Under the pieces are notes generated by a model, which searched no databases, was not told the origin of the DNA, and worked only from the letters and a program-made list of their open reading frames with translations. A stretch of 8,671 bases of DNA from Peptostreptococcaceae bacterium (GTDB taxonomy: Bacteria; Bacillota_A; Clostridia; Peptostreptococcales; Acidaminobacteraceae). A program made the translations under genes and the position numbers. Of the stretch, positions 1 to 8,671 are shown one piece after another. Within the stretch, counting starts at the first letter, position 1. Every line of letters starts with the position of its first letter. The DNA lies in NCBI GenBank assembly GCA_013619035.1, contig JABXKX010000223.1:1-8671 (forward strand), given 5' to 3'.

Positions 1-26
1 ACCCTAAATTAGTCTAGAAAAACCTC

Positions 27-56
27 TTGACATTAATTGTGAAGAAATAGTAATAT
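27..56 (+). promoter_or_regulatory. sigma-A-type promoter for the surE leader
   Basis: A perfect -35 hexamer TTGACA lies at 27-32. An 18-nt spacer leads to TAATAT at 51-56, which matches 4 of 6 positions of the -10 consensus. Transcription would start near base 62-64, about 20 nt before the first RAT element, which is the arrangement expected for an antiterminator-controlled leader. No other plausible promoter is seen between here and the first gene. The start site is inferred. Confidence 0.7.
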
Positions 57-80
57 GTAGGTAAGAATAATTCTATATTT

Positions 81-108
81 GGATTGTGACTGTTCGGCAG
101 GCAAGACC
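81..108 (+). promoter_or_regulatory. RAT element 1 (LicT/BglG-family antiterminator RNA site)
   Basis: This 28-nt element begins GGATTGTGACTG and ends CAGGCAAGACC, which matches the LicT/SacT/BglG-family ribonucleic antiterminator pattern (GGATTGTTACTG...CAGGCAAAACC). The outer GG/CC and TG/CA pairs flank the usual asymmetric internal loops. The apical stem is CTG/CAG plus a possible U-G pair around a TCG loop. Its 3' part (103-108) is also the start of terminator stem 1, so the two structures exclude each other. The likely ligand is the antiterminator encoded at 2209-3036. Confidence 0.9.
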
Positions 109-160
109 TTAATTAACGAAAGAAATCATGTTTCTTTTGCTACTTAAGGTCTTTCTTTTT
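103..160 (+). terminator. Terminator 1, competing with RAT 1
   Basis: Bases 103-112 pair perfectly with 144-153 (AAGACCTTAA with TTAAGGTCTT). A second inner helix pairs 117-125 with 131-139, with one G-U pair. The hairpin is followed by a T-rich run at 151-160 and further T-rich sequence. Six bases of the left arm belong to RAT 1. Without antiterminator this should stop transcription about 90-100 nt after the promoter. Confidence 0.88.
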
Positions 161-172
161 AATTTTATATTT

Positions 173-200
173 GGATTGTTACTGCGATGCAGGCAATACC
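173..200 (+). promoter_or_regulatory. RAT element 2
   Basis: This is the best consensus match of the three RATs: GGATTGTTACTGC, a GAT loop, then GCAGGCAATACC. The apical stem is a full CTGC/GCAG. It lies only 13 nt after the T-rich tail of terminator 1, so it forms a second switch in series with the first. It overlaps its terminator by only three bases (198-200, ACC), much less than the other two modules. Confidence 0.92.
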
Positions 201-243
201 TCGTTTACTTTGGATATAGTCCATAGTTTGTCGAGGTTTTTTT
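198..243 (+). terminator. Terminator 2, competing with RAT 2
   Basis: ACCTCG (198-203) pairs with CGAGGT (232-237). Inner pairing ACT/AGT (207-209 with 225-227) and TGGA/TCCA (211-214 with 220-223) extends the hairpin. Seven consecutive T residues follow at 237-243. The left arm shares ACC with RAT 2, so folding of the RAT would remove the three outermost pairs of the stem. Confidence 0.85.
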
Positions 244-406
244 GTACTTATTTTCTAGAGATTTGTACAGTGCTTTAGTCCAAGTAATCATCCAGACGAG
301 AATTTGCTTTCTGGACGAGGAAAACGTTTTTAAGGAATTATTAAAAGAAAGTCGTAATGTTTTATGAATGAAACAACTATTAATTAAAAGGTAAAGGGGG
401 AGCAAC
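244..406 (+). other. Long untranslated leader before surE, with an inverted repeat
   Basis: This is a 163-nt gene-free stretch between terminator 2 and the surE start. It contains the inverted repeat TCCAGA (291-296) and TCTGGA (310-315) around a 13-nt loop. GACGAG occurs twice, at 295-300 and 314-319. A palindrome AAAACGTTTT lies at 321-330. The distal end carries a strong GGGGGAG ribosome binding site at 396-402, four bases before the ATG. No convincing second promoter and no third RAT were found. Any role of the inverted repeat is unknown. Confidence 0.6.
319..332 (+). promoter_or_regulatory. Possible weak catabolite-responsive element (cre)
   Basis: The 14-mer GGAAAACGTTTTTA fits the CcpA-site pattern TGWNANCGNTNWCA except at two positions (G for T at position 1, T for C at position 13), and its core is palindromic. 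It lies roughly 260 nt downstream of the predicted transcription start, so if real it would act as a roadblock. AT-rich palindromes around CG occur by chance, so this is tentative. Confidence 0.3.
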
Positions 407-1384
407 ATGAGTACGAGATTTAAAAAACTAGTTGGTTTTGTTTTAGCATTAACTCTGATGACATCTTCACTAATCGGGTGTACAGGTAGTGCTGCAGAAT
501 CAAAAGTTGAAACAGTTACACCAGAAGTTATGTTAGTTGATAACGGGGTTTCTGTTGAAGAACGAGCTGATCGCCCAATGCGTATTTTACTTATAAACGA
601 TGATGGTTTCGATGCTATGGGATGTCAAATGTTATTTGATGATCTAAAAGCAGAAGGCTTTGATGTTTGGATGGTAGCACCAATCGAAAATCAAAGTGGT
701 ACAGGAACATCTATCAAATGGAACAAAGAAGCACATGAACTTGTAGAGTATGGTGACAACAAATATGCGTTTGAAGGTACACCTTCAGATTGTTTTAAAG
801 TTGCAGTGAATTACATAATGCCTGAAAAGCCGGATTTAGTGGTTTCTGGTGTTAATGACGGACCAAACTTTGGAGAGGTTCAATTCAACTCAGGTACGGT
901 TGGTGGTGCAGCTAGAGCAGTTAGACATGGTTATCCAGCAATTGCAGCAAGTTTAAGTTACCTTGGTGGTCCTGATTTAGAATCATACATGGAACCCGCG
1001 GTTGCATTTACAGTGGATATGGTGAAAGAATTAAATGATGAGTGGAAAGCTGGAAACATGCTAATGCCTTTAGGTACGGGCGTAAGTATTAATTATCCTG
1101 CTGTACCGTATGAAGAAATTCAAGGTGTTAAATTTATTGAAAATGAAGAAGTGTATACTGATTTCCAAAACTATGCATACGATGAAGAAAAAGGTGGCAT
1201 CTTCAACTCAATGGAAATGGATGTATTCCAAGGTCAAATAGCAGATCCTGAAGTAGTAACTGATTTAACTGAAGCGATGAGAGGTTTTGTAACAATGACT
1301 GTTATAGATGCCAATTGGAATGCGGATCAGGAAAAAGTGGATTACATGCAGTCTGTACTTGGAGAACTTGAAGCAAACAATTAA
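407..1384 (+). CDS. surE: SurE-family phosphatase, exported lipoprotein
   Basis: SurE enzymes are divalent-metal phosphomonoesterases acting on 5'- and 3'-nucleotides, and some split polyphosphate. Here the SurE domain starts at about residue 58. The metal and active-site motifs are intact: NDDG (64-67), the ENQSG loop with S97, GTPSDC (124-129), SGVNDGPN with N154, and SGTV (162-165). The C-terminal GFVTMTVID strand also fits the family. Unlike typical cytoplasmic SurE of about 250 residues, this 325-residue protein has a signal peptide: basic RFKK, a hydrophobic stretch, and lipobox LIGC with C25 as the lipidated residue, then a linker of about 30 residues. It should sit on the outer face of the membrane. 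The start is supported by GGGGGAG at 396-402. It is first in an operon behind two RAT/terminator switches, which suggests induction by beta-glucosides. The physiological substrate is not known. Confidence 0.9.
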   Translation: MSTRFKKLVGFVLALTLMTSSLIGCTGSAAESKVETVTPEVMLVDNGVSVEERADRPMRILLINDDGFDAMGCQMLFDDLKAEGFDVWMVAPIENQSGTGTSIKWNKEAHELVEYGDNKYAFEGTPSDCFKVAVNYIMPEKPDLVVSGVNDGPNFGEVQFNSGTVGGAARAVRHGYPAIAASLSYLGGPDLESYMEPAVAFTVDMVKELNDEWKAGNMLMPLGTGVSINYPAVPYEEIQGVKFIENEEVYTDFQNYAYDEEKGGIFNSMEMDVFQGQIADPEVVTDLTEAMRGFVTMTVIDANWNADQEKVDYMQSVLGELEANN

Positions 1385-1412
1385 AACATAACATTGTAAT
1401 AAAGGCGGAAAT

Positions 1413-2102
1413 ATGGAAAAACTATCAGTAGAACTTTACTTTGCAAGACACGGAAAAACAATGCTTAATATAGCTGACAGAATGCAAGGTTGGGCGGACA
1501 CGCCTTTAACAAATGAAGGTACTGAGGTTGCATCCTTTTTAGGAAAAGGCCTTAGGGATCAAAAATTTATAAGTGTGTATACGAGTGATAGTGGCAGAAC
1601 CATTGAAACTGCTAAGATTGTCCTTGAAAACAGCGGACAGACAAATCTTCGAATACAAAAAAGAAAACAGTTAAGAGAAGTTTGTTTTGGTGATCATGAA
1701 GGTGAATTGAATCAGGTATATTGGGATAAACTATCATCTATAGGTGGCTTCTCGATTGATCAATTTCAGGAGAAACCTGATATGAAAGCATTTTTAGATC
1801 TTAATGTTACTTTAGACGCCAGTGGTCAAGCTGAAAACTGGAAACAATTAATAACAAGATCAAAATCAGAACTTGATAGAATTGTACAGGAATCAATGAA
1901 CTTGGGTGGTGGAAAAGTGCTAATAGTCTCTCATGGTGTGACGATAATGACATTGCTCACAGAAATGAGTGATAACTTGATTGCTATGGTACCTTTAGAG
2001 AACTCAAGTATCTCAAAAGTTGTGTATAAAGATGGAGAGTATAAAATATTATCCATAAATGATATGACTTATATCCAGAGAGGCATGTCTGCTGATAAAT
2101 AA
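1413..2102 (+). CDS. Histidine phosphatase family protein (phosphoglycerate mutase-like)
   Basis: This 229-residue protein belongs to the histidine phosphatase superfamily, branch 1. The catalytic RHG is at residues 12-14 (H13 would be phosphorylated), with R62 in SDSGRTIETA, E89 in LREVCFGDHEG and the second histidine in SHG (H174). The motif GWADTPLTNEG is also characteristic. No signal peptide is seen, so it should be cytoplasmic. The family includes phosphoglycerate mutases and broad sugar-phosphate or cofactor phosphatases; an insertion after residue 97 and the degenerate C-terminus make a phosphatase more likely than a glycolytic mutase, but the substrate cannot be read from sequence. 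It starts 28 nt after surE behind AAGGCGG (1402-1408) and is probably co-transcribed with it. No terminator was found after it. Confidence 0.85.
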   Translation: MEKLSVELYFARHGKTMLNIADRMQGWADTPLTNEGTEVASFLGKGLRDQKFISVYTSDSGRTIETAKIVLENSGQTNLRIQKRKQLREVCFGDHEGELNQVYWDKLSSIGGFSIDQFQEKPDMKAFLDLNVTLDASGQAENWKQLITRSKSELDRIVQESMNLGGGKVLIVSHGVTIMTLLTEMSDNLIAMVPLENSSISKVVYKDGEYKILSINDMTYIQRGMSADK

Positions 2103-2129
2103 GAATACTTTAATTATTAGCCTCAAGAC

Positions 2130-2158
2130 TTGACTCATTATCCTTACAAACGTAAAAT
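2130..2158 (+). promoter_or_regulatory. sigma-A-type promoter for the antiterminator gene
   Basis: TTGACT (2130-2135, 5 of 6) is followed after exactly 17 nt by TAAAAT (2153-2158, 5 of 6). This is the strongest promoter-like sequence in the 106-nt gap between the phosphatase and the antiterminator gene. No RAT or terminator lies between it and the coding region, so it should give antiterminator mRNA independent of sugar. Confidence 0.72.
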
Positions 2159-2208
2159 GAAGTAAAGAGACAGATAATATGAACGGATAAATATGGTGGT
2201 GATTTGAA

Positions 2209-3036
2209 TTGCTTATAAGTAAAATTTTCAATAATAATGTTGCTTTAATAAAAAACAACGATAAGAAAGAAATCGTTGTTATGGGCTGTGGCATCACATT
2301 TGGGAAACGAGTGGGAGACTACTTGGATGATGACAAGGTGGAAAAGGTTTTCAAACTTCAGCAAGAAGAAACCTCTGAAAAGTTCAAATTGTTATTAGAA
2401 CATATCCCAATGGAAGAAGTAGCACTTTGTTATGATATAATAGAATATGCAAAAGGAATTATAAATGTTGAGTTTAGTGACTATATATATGTTACATTAA
2501 CGGACCATATCAACAGAGCTTTAAAGTTATTTGATGACGGGTATGATATCTCAAATCCACTGATTTGGGAGATTAAGAGATTGTATCCAAAGGAATTTGC
2601 AGTCGGAAAAAAGGCTCTAGAGCTGATTGAAGAGGCAATGGACAAACAAATACCTGAAGCTGAAGCAGGGAATATTGCAATGCATCTTATAAATGCACAA
2701 CTCAATCCATCTTCAAATGAGTTTAGCAATGTTTTTGAAATCACACAGAAGGTACAAGACATCTTGAATATTGTTAAATATACCTTTAAAATTGAGCTAG
2801 ATGAGAAATCACTTGATTTCGAAAGATTTGTAACACATTTAAGATTTTTCTTTAGAAGAGAAAAAGGTCAGGCAAAAGGTACTGAAGCAGATGATTTTCT
2901 GCTGTTACAGATAAAAGCCACTTATGAAGAAGCATACAGTTGTATGAAGAAAGTGGAACAATATTTAGGAAAAGTGTTATCGAGTAGTCAGCAACTGTAT
3001 TTAACAGTGCATATACAAAGGGTAACTCAGTTATAA
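2209..3036 (+). CDS. licT: LicT/BglG-family transcriptional antiterminator
   Basis: This is an RNA-binding antiterminator that stabilises RAT hairpins and prevents terminator folding. The order is a CAT RNA-binding domain (about residues 1-56, with the family-typical start ISKIFNNNVALI and GCGITFGKRVGD), then PRD1 and PRD2. All four regulatory histidines are in place: H100 (TDHIN) and H159 (AMHLINAQL) in PRD1, H210 (FVTHLRFF) and H268 (TVHIQRV) in PRD2. In the family, the permease phosphorylates PRD1 to inhibit and HPr phosphorylates PRD2 to activate. The 275-residue length is normal. The start codon is TTG, chosen because it places the conserved N-terminus correctly behind GGTGGTG (2195-2201); upstream ATG/GTG codons are out of frame. 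It has its own promoter and is followed by RAT 3 and the PTS gene. It is the only candidate regulator here for all three RATs. Confidence 0.95.
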   Translation: MLISKIFNNNVALIKNNDKKEIVVMGCGITFGKRVGDYLDDDKVEKVFKLQQEETSEKFKLLLEHIPMEEVALCYDIIEYAKGIINVEFSDYIYVTLTDHINRALKLFDDGYDISNPLIWEIKRLYPKEFAVGKKALELIEEAMDKQIPEAEAGNIAMHLINAQLNPSSNEFSNVFEITQKVQDILNIVKYTFKIELDEKSLDFERFVTHLRFFFRREKGQAKGTEADDFLLLQIKATYEEAYSCMKKVEQYLGKVLSSSQQLYLTVHIQRVTQL

Positions 3037-3046
3037 ATAAATAGTT

Positions 3047-3073
3047 GGATTGTGACTTTAAGTAGGCAATACC
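3047..3073 (+). promoter_or_regulatory. RAT element 3, divergent
   Basis: The element starts GGATTGTGAC and ends AGGCAATACC, keeping the outer stem and internal-loop sequences of RATs 1 and 2. It is 27 nt, one base shorter than them. Its apical part (CTTTAAGTAG) cannot form the usual four-pair CTGC/GCAG stem; only an ACT/AGT pairing around a TTA loop is available. It begins 11 nt after the antiterminator stop codon. Its 3' ten bases are the left arm of terminator 3. Confidence 0.85.
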
Positions 3074-3117
3074 TAAAATTCAGAATCGTATTCTGATTTT
3101 TGGTATTGCCTTTTTAT
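3064..3117 (+). terminator. Terminator 3, competing with RAT 3
   Basis: AGGCAATACC (3064-3073) pairs perfectly with GGTATTGCCT (3102-3111). An inner helix pairs TCAGAAT (3080-3086) with ATTCTGA (3090-3096) and AAAA with TTTT, leaving one mismatch and one bulge. The T-run TTTTTATT follows at 3111-3118. Ten bases are shared with RAT 3. This should limit transcription from the antiterminator gene into the PTS genes. Confidence 0.92.
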
Positions 3118-3127
3118 TATGATTTAT

Positions 3128-3133
3128 GGGAGG
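3128..3133 (+). promoter_or_regulatory. Ribosome binding site that fixes the PTS permease start
   Basis: GGGAGG lies six bases before the ATG at 3140. An in-frame ATG at 3119 would add seven residues, but it falls in the T-rich tail of terminator 3 and has no ribosome binding site, so the later start is preferred. Confidence 0.85.
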
Positions 3134-3139
3134 ATACAC

Positions 3140-6464
<3,325 letters not shown>

Positions 6465-6512
6465 AAAGACAGTGGGTATTGTACTAATTAGTATATATCG
6501 TGGAGGAATGAC

Positions 6513-6776
6513 ATGAGTAAAATTGTTAAAATATTAAATGAAACTGGTTTGCACGCTAGACCAGCATCTCAATTGGTACAAGTGGCTAATAAATTTGCAT
6601 CGGATGTTAGTATTGAGTTTAATGGTAATGAAACAGATGCAAAATCGATTTTGGGTCTTATGGGACTTGGATTAAAGAAGGATGACGAAATTAATGTTAT
6701 TGCAAATGGTCATGATGCTGCAGCTGCAGTTGATGCGATTGTAAACTTAATTGATCAAAAGTTTGGTGAGAATTAG
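6513..6776 (+). CDS. ptsH: HPr, phosphocarrier protein of the PTS
   Basis: HPr carries phosphate from Enzyme I to EIIA domains and to PRD regulators. The active histidine is H14 in GLHARPA. The regulatory serine is S45 in AKSILGLMGLG, equivalent to Ser46 of other Gram-positive HPr, so control by HPr kinase/phosphorylase and CcpA is possible. The 87-residue length is standard, and the presence of the histidine excludes Crh. GGAGG (6502-6506) lies six bases before the ATG. It follows bglA by 48 nt with no terminator, so it is probably part of the beta-glucoside transcript. Whether it is the only HPr of the cell cannot be seen here. Confidence 0.97.
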   Translation: MSKIVKILNETGLHARPASQLVQVANKFASDVSIEFNGNETDAKSILGLMGLGLKKDDEINVIANGHDAAAAVDAIVNLIDQKFGEN

Positions 6777-6799
6777 TCATACCGTAATAGAGCAATATA

Positions 6800-6829
6800 T
6801 TAAAGAGGTGAAATTATTCACCTCTTTAA
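6800..6829 (+). other. Perfect 13-bp hairpin between ptsH and ptsI
   Basis: Bases 6800-6812 pair without mismatch to 6817-6829 around an ATTA loop; the core is AGAGGTGAA/TTCACCTCT. The 3' side continues AAATCTATAAAC, with no U-tract, so it is not a standard intrinsic terminator. It ends about 13 nt before the AAGGAG ribosome binding site of ptsI. It could protect the 3' end of upstream mRNA, mark a processing site or cause partial termination; the role is inferred. Confidence 0.75.
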
Positions 6830-6854
6830 ATCTATAAACTGTAAGGAGTTAATC

Positions 6855-8573
6855 ATGAAATTAGGAAGTGCTGCTTCACCGGGCATTGGACTTGGTAAAG
6901 TATTATTAATAAAAAATGAAGAGCTAAAGATTGAAAATCTAAGCATAGATAATGCTTCAGAAGAAATAAATAAGTTAGAAGAAGCCATCAGAAAATCTAA
7001 ACAACAATTAGAGTTGATTCGTGACAAAGCTTATTCTGAACTTGGAAAAGATAAAGCTGAAATTTTTGAGGCTCATTTGATGCTTTTGGAAGATCCAGAA
7101 GTCATGAAAAGAACCGTTGCAAAAATAACAACAGACTTATCAAATGCTGCCAGTTCGTATCATCAAGTGGTAGGAGAGTTTATTCTATTATTTGAGTCAA
7201 TGGATAATGAATATATGAAAGAAAGAGCTGCAGATATAAAAGATGTATCTGATAGAGTTCTAAGAAATATGTTGAATATCAGCATTGTTGATTTATCGAT
7301 TTTAAGTGAAGAAGTTATTTTAGTATCTGATGATTTAACGCCTTCTCAAACAGCAACAATGGATAAATCAAAAGTAATTGGATTCTTAACAGATATTGGT
7401 GGTAGAACTTCTCATTCAGCGATTATGGCTAGATCTTTAGAAATTCCAGCAGTTGTAGGATTAAAAGATATTACAAAATCTGTGGTAGCAGGTGATATAG
7501 TAGCTTTTGATGGCGATACGGGTATGGTTACTATTAATCCTTCTGATGAAGCTATCTTAAACTATGAGAAGCAAAAAGAAGAACAGAAAGAACAAAAGAA
7601 AGCATTAGAAAGTATCATTGGACAATCAAGTGTGACACGAGATGGTGTTAAAGTTGAAATTGCTGGGAATATTGGTACACCAAATGATATTGCTGGTTTA
7701 TTAAAAAATGATGCTGAAGGTGTTGGTCTTTATAGAACGGAATTCATCTATATGGATAGAGATACATTGCCTACAGAAGATGAACAATATGAATCTTATA
7801 AAAAAGTACTAGAAGCGATGAATTCTAAACCAGTGGTTATCAGAACACTTGATATTGGTGGGGATAAGGAAGTTTCTTATCTGAAGTTTGAGCATGAGAT
7901 GAATCCATTCTTAGGTTATAGAGCCATCAGACTATGTTTAGATAGAACCGATATCTTTAAAACACAATTAAGAGCGCTTTTGAGAGCCAGTGTTTATGGA
8001 AACCTTAAAATAATGTTCCCTATGATCTCTAGTTTGGAAGAATTGTTAGATGCCAAAGAGATGTTGGAAGTCTGTAAAGAAGAACTTACAAAAGAAGGAA
8101 TAGAGTATTCTAATACCTTTGAAGTGGGTATGATGATTGAAGTACCTTCTGCTGCGATCATCAGTGATATTTTAGCCAAACATGTGGACTTCTTCAGTAT
8201 TGGTACAAATGACTTGGTTCAGTATACCTGCGCAGTGGATAGAATGAATCAACAAATTAGTAATCTATACAATCCTTTTAATCCAGGTGTTTTAAGACTG
8301 ATTAAGATGGTGATTGACAATGGTCATAAAGAAGGGCTTTGGGTTGGTATGTGTGGTGAAACTGCAGGAGACCCAAGAATCATACCAATTCTGATAGGTT
8401 TTGGTTTAGATGAATTTAGTATGAGTCCGATTTCCATTTTAAAAGCTAGAAAATTGATTAGATCTTTAGATGCTTCTGAGATGAAGTTAATCGCTGATAA
8501 AGTGATTCAAATGGGAAGAGCAGATGATATTGAAGCTTATATAGCTGAGTATTTTAGCCGTGAATCGAATTAG
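6855..8573 (+). CDS. ptsI: Phosphoenolpyruvate-protein phosphotransferase (PTS Enzyme I)
   Basis: Enzyme I takes phosphate from PEP and passes it to HPr as the first step of all PTS transport. The N-terminal half contains the HPr-binding helices and the phosphorylated H187 in GGRTSHSAIMARS. A charged Lys/Glu/Gln-rich linker spans about 232-256. The C-terminal PEP-binding barrel has GLYRTEF (R294), VIRTLDIGGDKE (R330), GMMIEVPSA (425-433), FSIGTNDLVQYT and the catalytic C500 in VGMCGETAGD. At 572 residues it is complete. The start is supported by AAGGAG at 6843-6848. It is the last gene of the cluster, separated from ptsH by 78 nt that hold a strong hairpin, and is followed directly by a terminator. 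Confidence 0.97.
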   Translation: MKLGSAASPGIGLGKVLLIKNEELKIENLSIDNASEEINKLEEAIRKSKQQLELIRDKAYSELGKDKAEIFEAHLMLLEDPEVMKRTVAKITTDLSNAASSYHQVVGEFILLFESMDNEYMKERAADIKDVSDRVLRNMLNISIVDLSILSEEVILVSDDLTPSQTATMDKSKVIGFLTDIGGRTSHSAIMARSLEIPAVVGLKDITKSVVAGDIVAFDGDTGMVTINPSDEAILNYEKQKEEQKEQKKALESIIGQSSVTRDGVKVEIAGNIGTPNDIAGLLKNDAEGVGLYRTEFIYMDRDTLPTEDEQYESYKKVLEAMNSKPVVIRTLDIGGDKEVSYLKFEHEMNPFLGYRAIRLCLDRTDIFKTQLRALLRASVYGNLKIMFPMISSLEELLDAKEMLEVCKEELTKEGIEYSNTFEVGMMIEVPSAAIISDILAKHVDFFSIGTNDLVQYTCAVDRMNQQISNLYNPFNPGVLRLIKMVIDNGHKEGLWVGMCGETAGDPRIIPILIGFGLDEFSMSPISILKARKLIRSLDASEMKLIADKVIQMGRADDIEAYIAEYFSRESN

Positions 8574-8595
8574 ACAATAAACTGCTTTAACAGTG

Positions 8596-8629
8596 CCTTC
8601 TAGGATATCCTAGGGGGTTTATTTTTTTC
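8596..8629 (+). terminator. Intrinsic terminator after ptsI
   Basis: CCTTCTAG (8596-8603) pairs with the segment ending CTAGGGGG (8610-8617), including two G-U pairs, around the palindromic CTAGGATATCCTAG core. It is followed by TTTATTTTTTT at 8618-8628. An outer AATAAAC/GTTTATT pairing is also possible. It marks the end of the operon. The last 40 bases hold no recognisable gene; a TATAAT at 8661-8666 has no properly spaced -35. Confidence 0.88.
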
Positions 8630-8671
8630 TGTAAGAAGAATATTTGCAGTAAATAACTCATATAATTATAG

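Noticed and set aside
205..408. 67-residue ORF on the minus strand in the surE leader
   Set aside because: It lies across terminator 2 and the leader, has no recognisable domain, and the region is explained by RNA regulatory structure on the + strand.
2145..2158. cre-like sequence over the antiterminator promoter
   Set aside because: It has the central CG but about five mismatches to the cre pattern.
2049..2297. 82-residue minus-strand ORF
   Set aside because: It overlaps the end of the phosphatase gene, the promoter and the start of the antiterminator gene; no family resemblance.
2481..2762. 93-residue minus-strand ORF
   Set aside because: It is a shadow inside the antiterminator gene, whose PRD sequence is well conserved.
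6818..7027. 69-residue minus-strand ORF
   Set aside because: It covers half the ptsH-ptsI hairpin and the start of ptsI; it is a shadow ORF.
7994..8179. 61-residue minus-strand ORF
   Set aside because: It is a shadow inside the ptsI PEP-binding domain.
8661..8666. TATAAT as the -10 of a promoter for a gene beyond the window
   Set aside because: The hexamer is perfect, but the nearest -35-like TTGCAG (8644-8649) is only 11 nt away, too short, and the window ends here.

Overview
The window is AT-rich and densely coded, with all seven genes on the + strand, purine-rich ribosome binding sites and U-tract terminators. The protein families (LicT/BglG antiterminator, EIIBCA beta-glucoside permease, HPr with both the His and the regulatory Ser site) point to a low-GC Bacillota, probably a clostridial or related anaerobe. 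The species cannot be named from this sequence.

Layout. Bases 1-406 hold no gene but a complex regulatory leader: a sigma-A-like promoter (27-56), then two successive ribonucleic antiterminator (RAT) elements, each overlapping its own intrinsic terminator (81-160 and 173-243), then about 160 nt of further leader with an inverted repeat and a weak cre-like palindrome. Next come an exported SurE-type phosphatase lipoprotein (407-1384) and a histidine-phosphatase (phosphoglycerate mutase superfamily) protein (1413-2102). A good promoter at 2130-2158 precedes a LicT/BglG-type antiterminator gene with a TTG start (2209-3036). Eleven bases after it begins a third RAT/terminator module (3047-3117), followed by a beta-glucoside PTS permease (3140-5014), a GH1 6-phospho-beta-glucosidase (5034-6464), HPr (6513-6776) and Enzyme I (6855-8573). 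A terminator at 8596-8629 closes the unit.

How it works together. PEP phosphate should pass EI -> HPr -> EIIA -> EIIB -> incoming beta-glucoside, and the phosphorylated sugar is then split by the GH1 enzyme. The antiterminator, activated by HPr phosphorylation and inhibited by the permease when no sugar is present, should bind the three RATs and let transcription pass the three terminators. The whole phosphorelay, from PEP to hydrolysed sugar, is therefore in one gene cluster with its RNA-binding regulator.

The unusual points are: (i) two RAT/terminator switches in series in front of one operon; (ii) that doubly locked operon encodes an exported SurE phosphatase and a histidine phosphatase, not usual members of a beta-glucoside regulon; (iii) the general PTS genes ptsH and ptsI lie downstream of a terminator whose opening should itself need HPr, a potential positive-feedback loop; (iv) a perfect 13-bp hairpin without a U-tract separates ptsH from ptsI.
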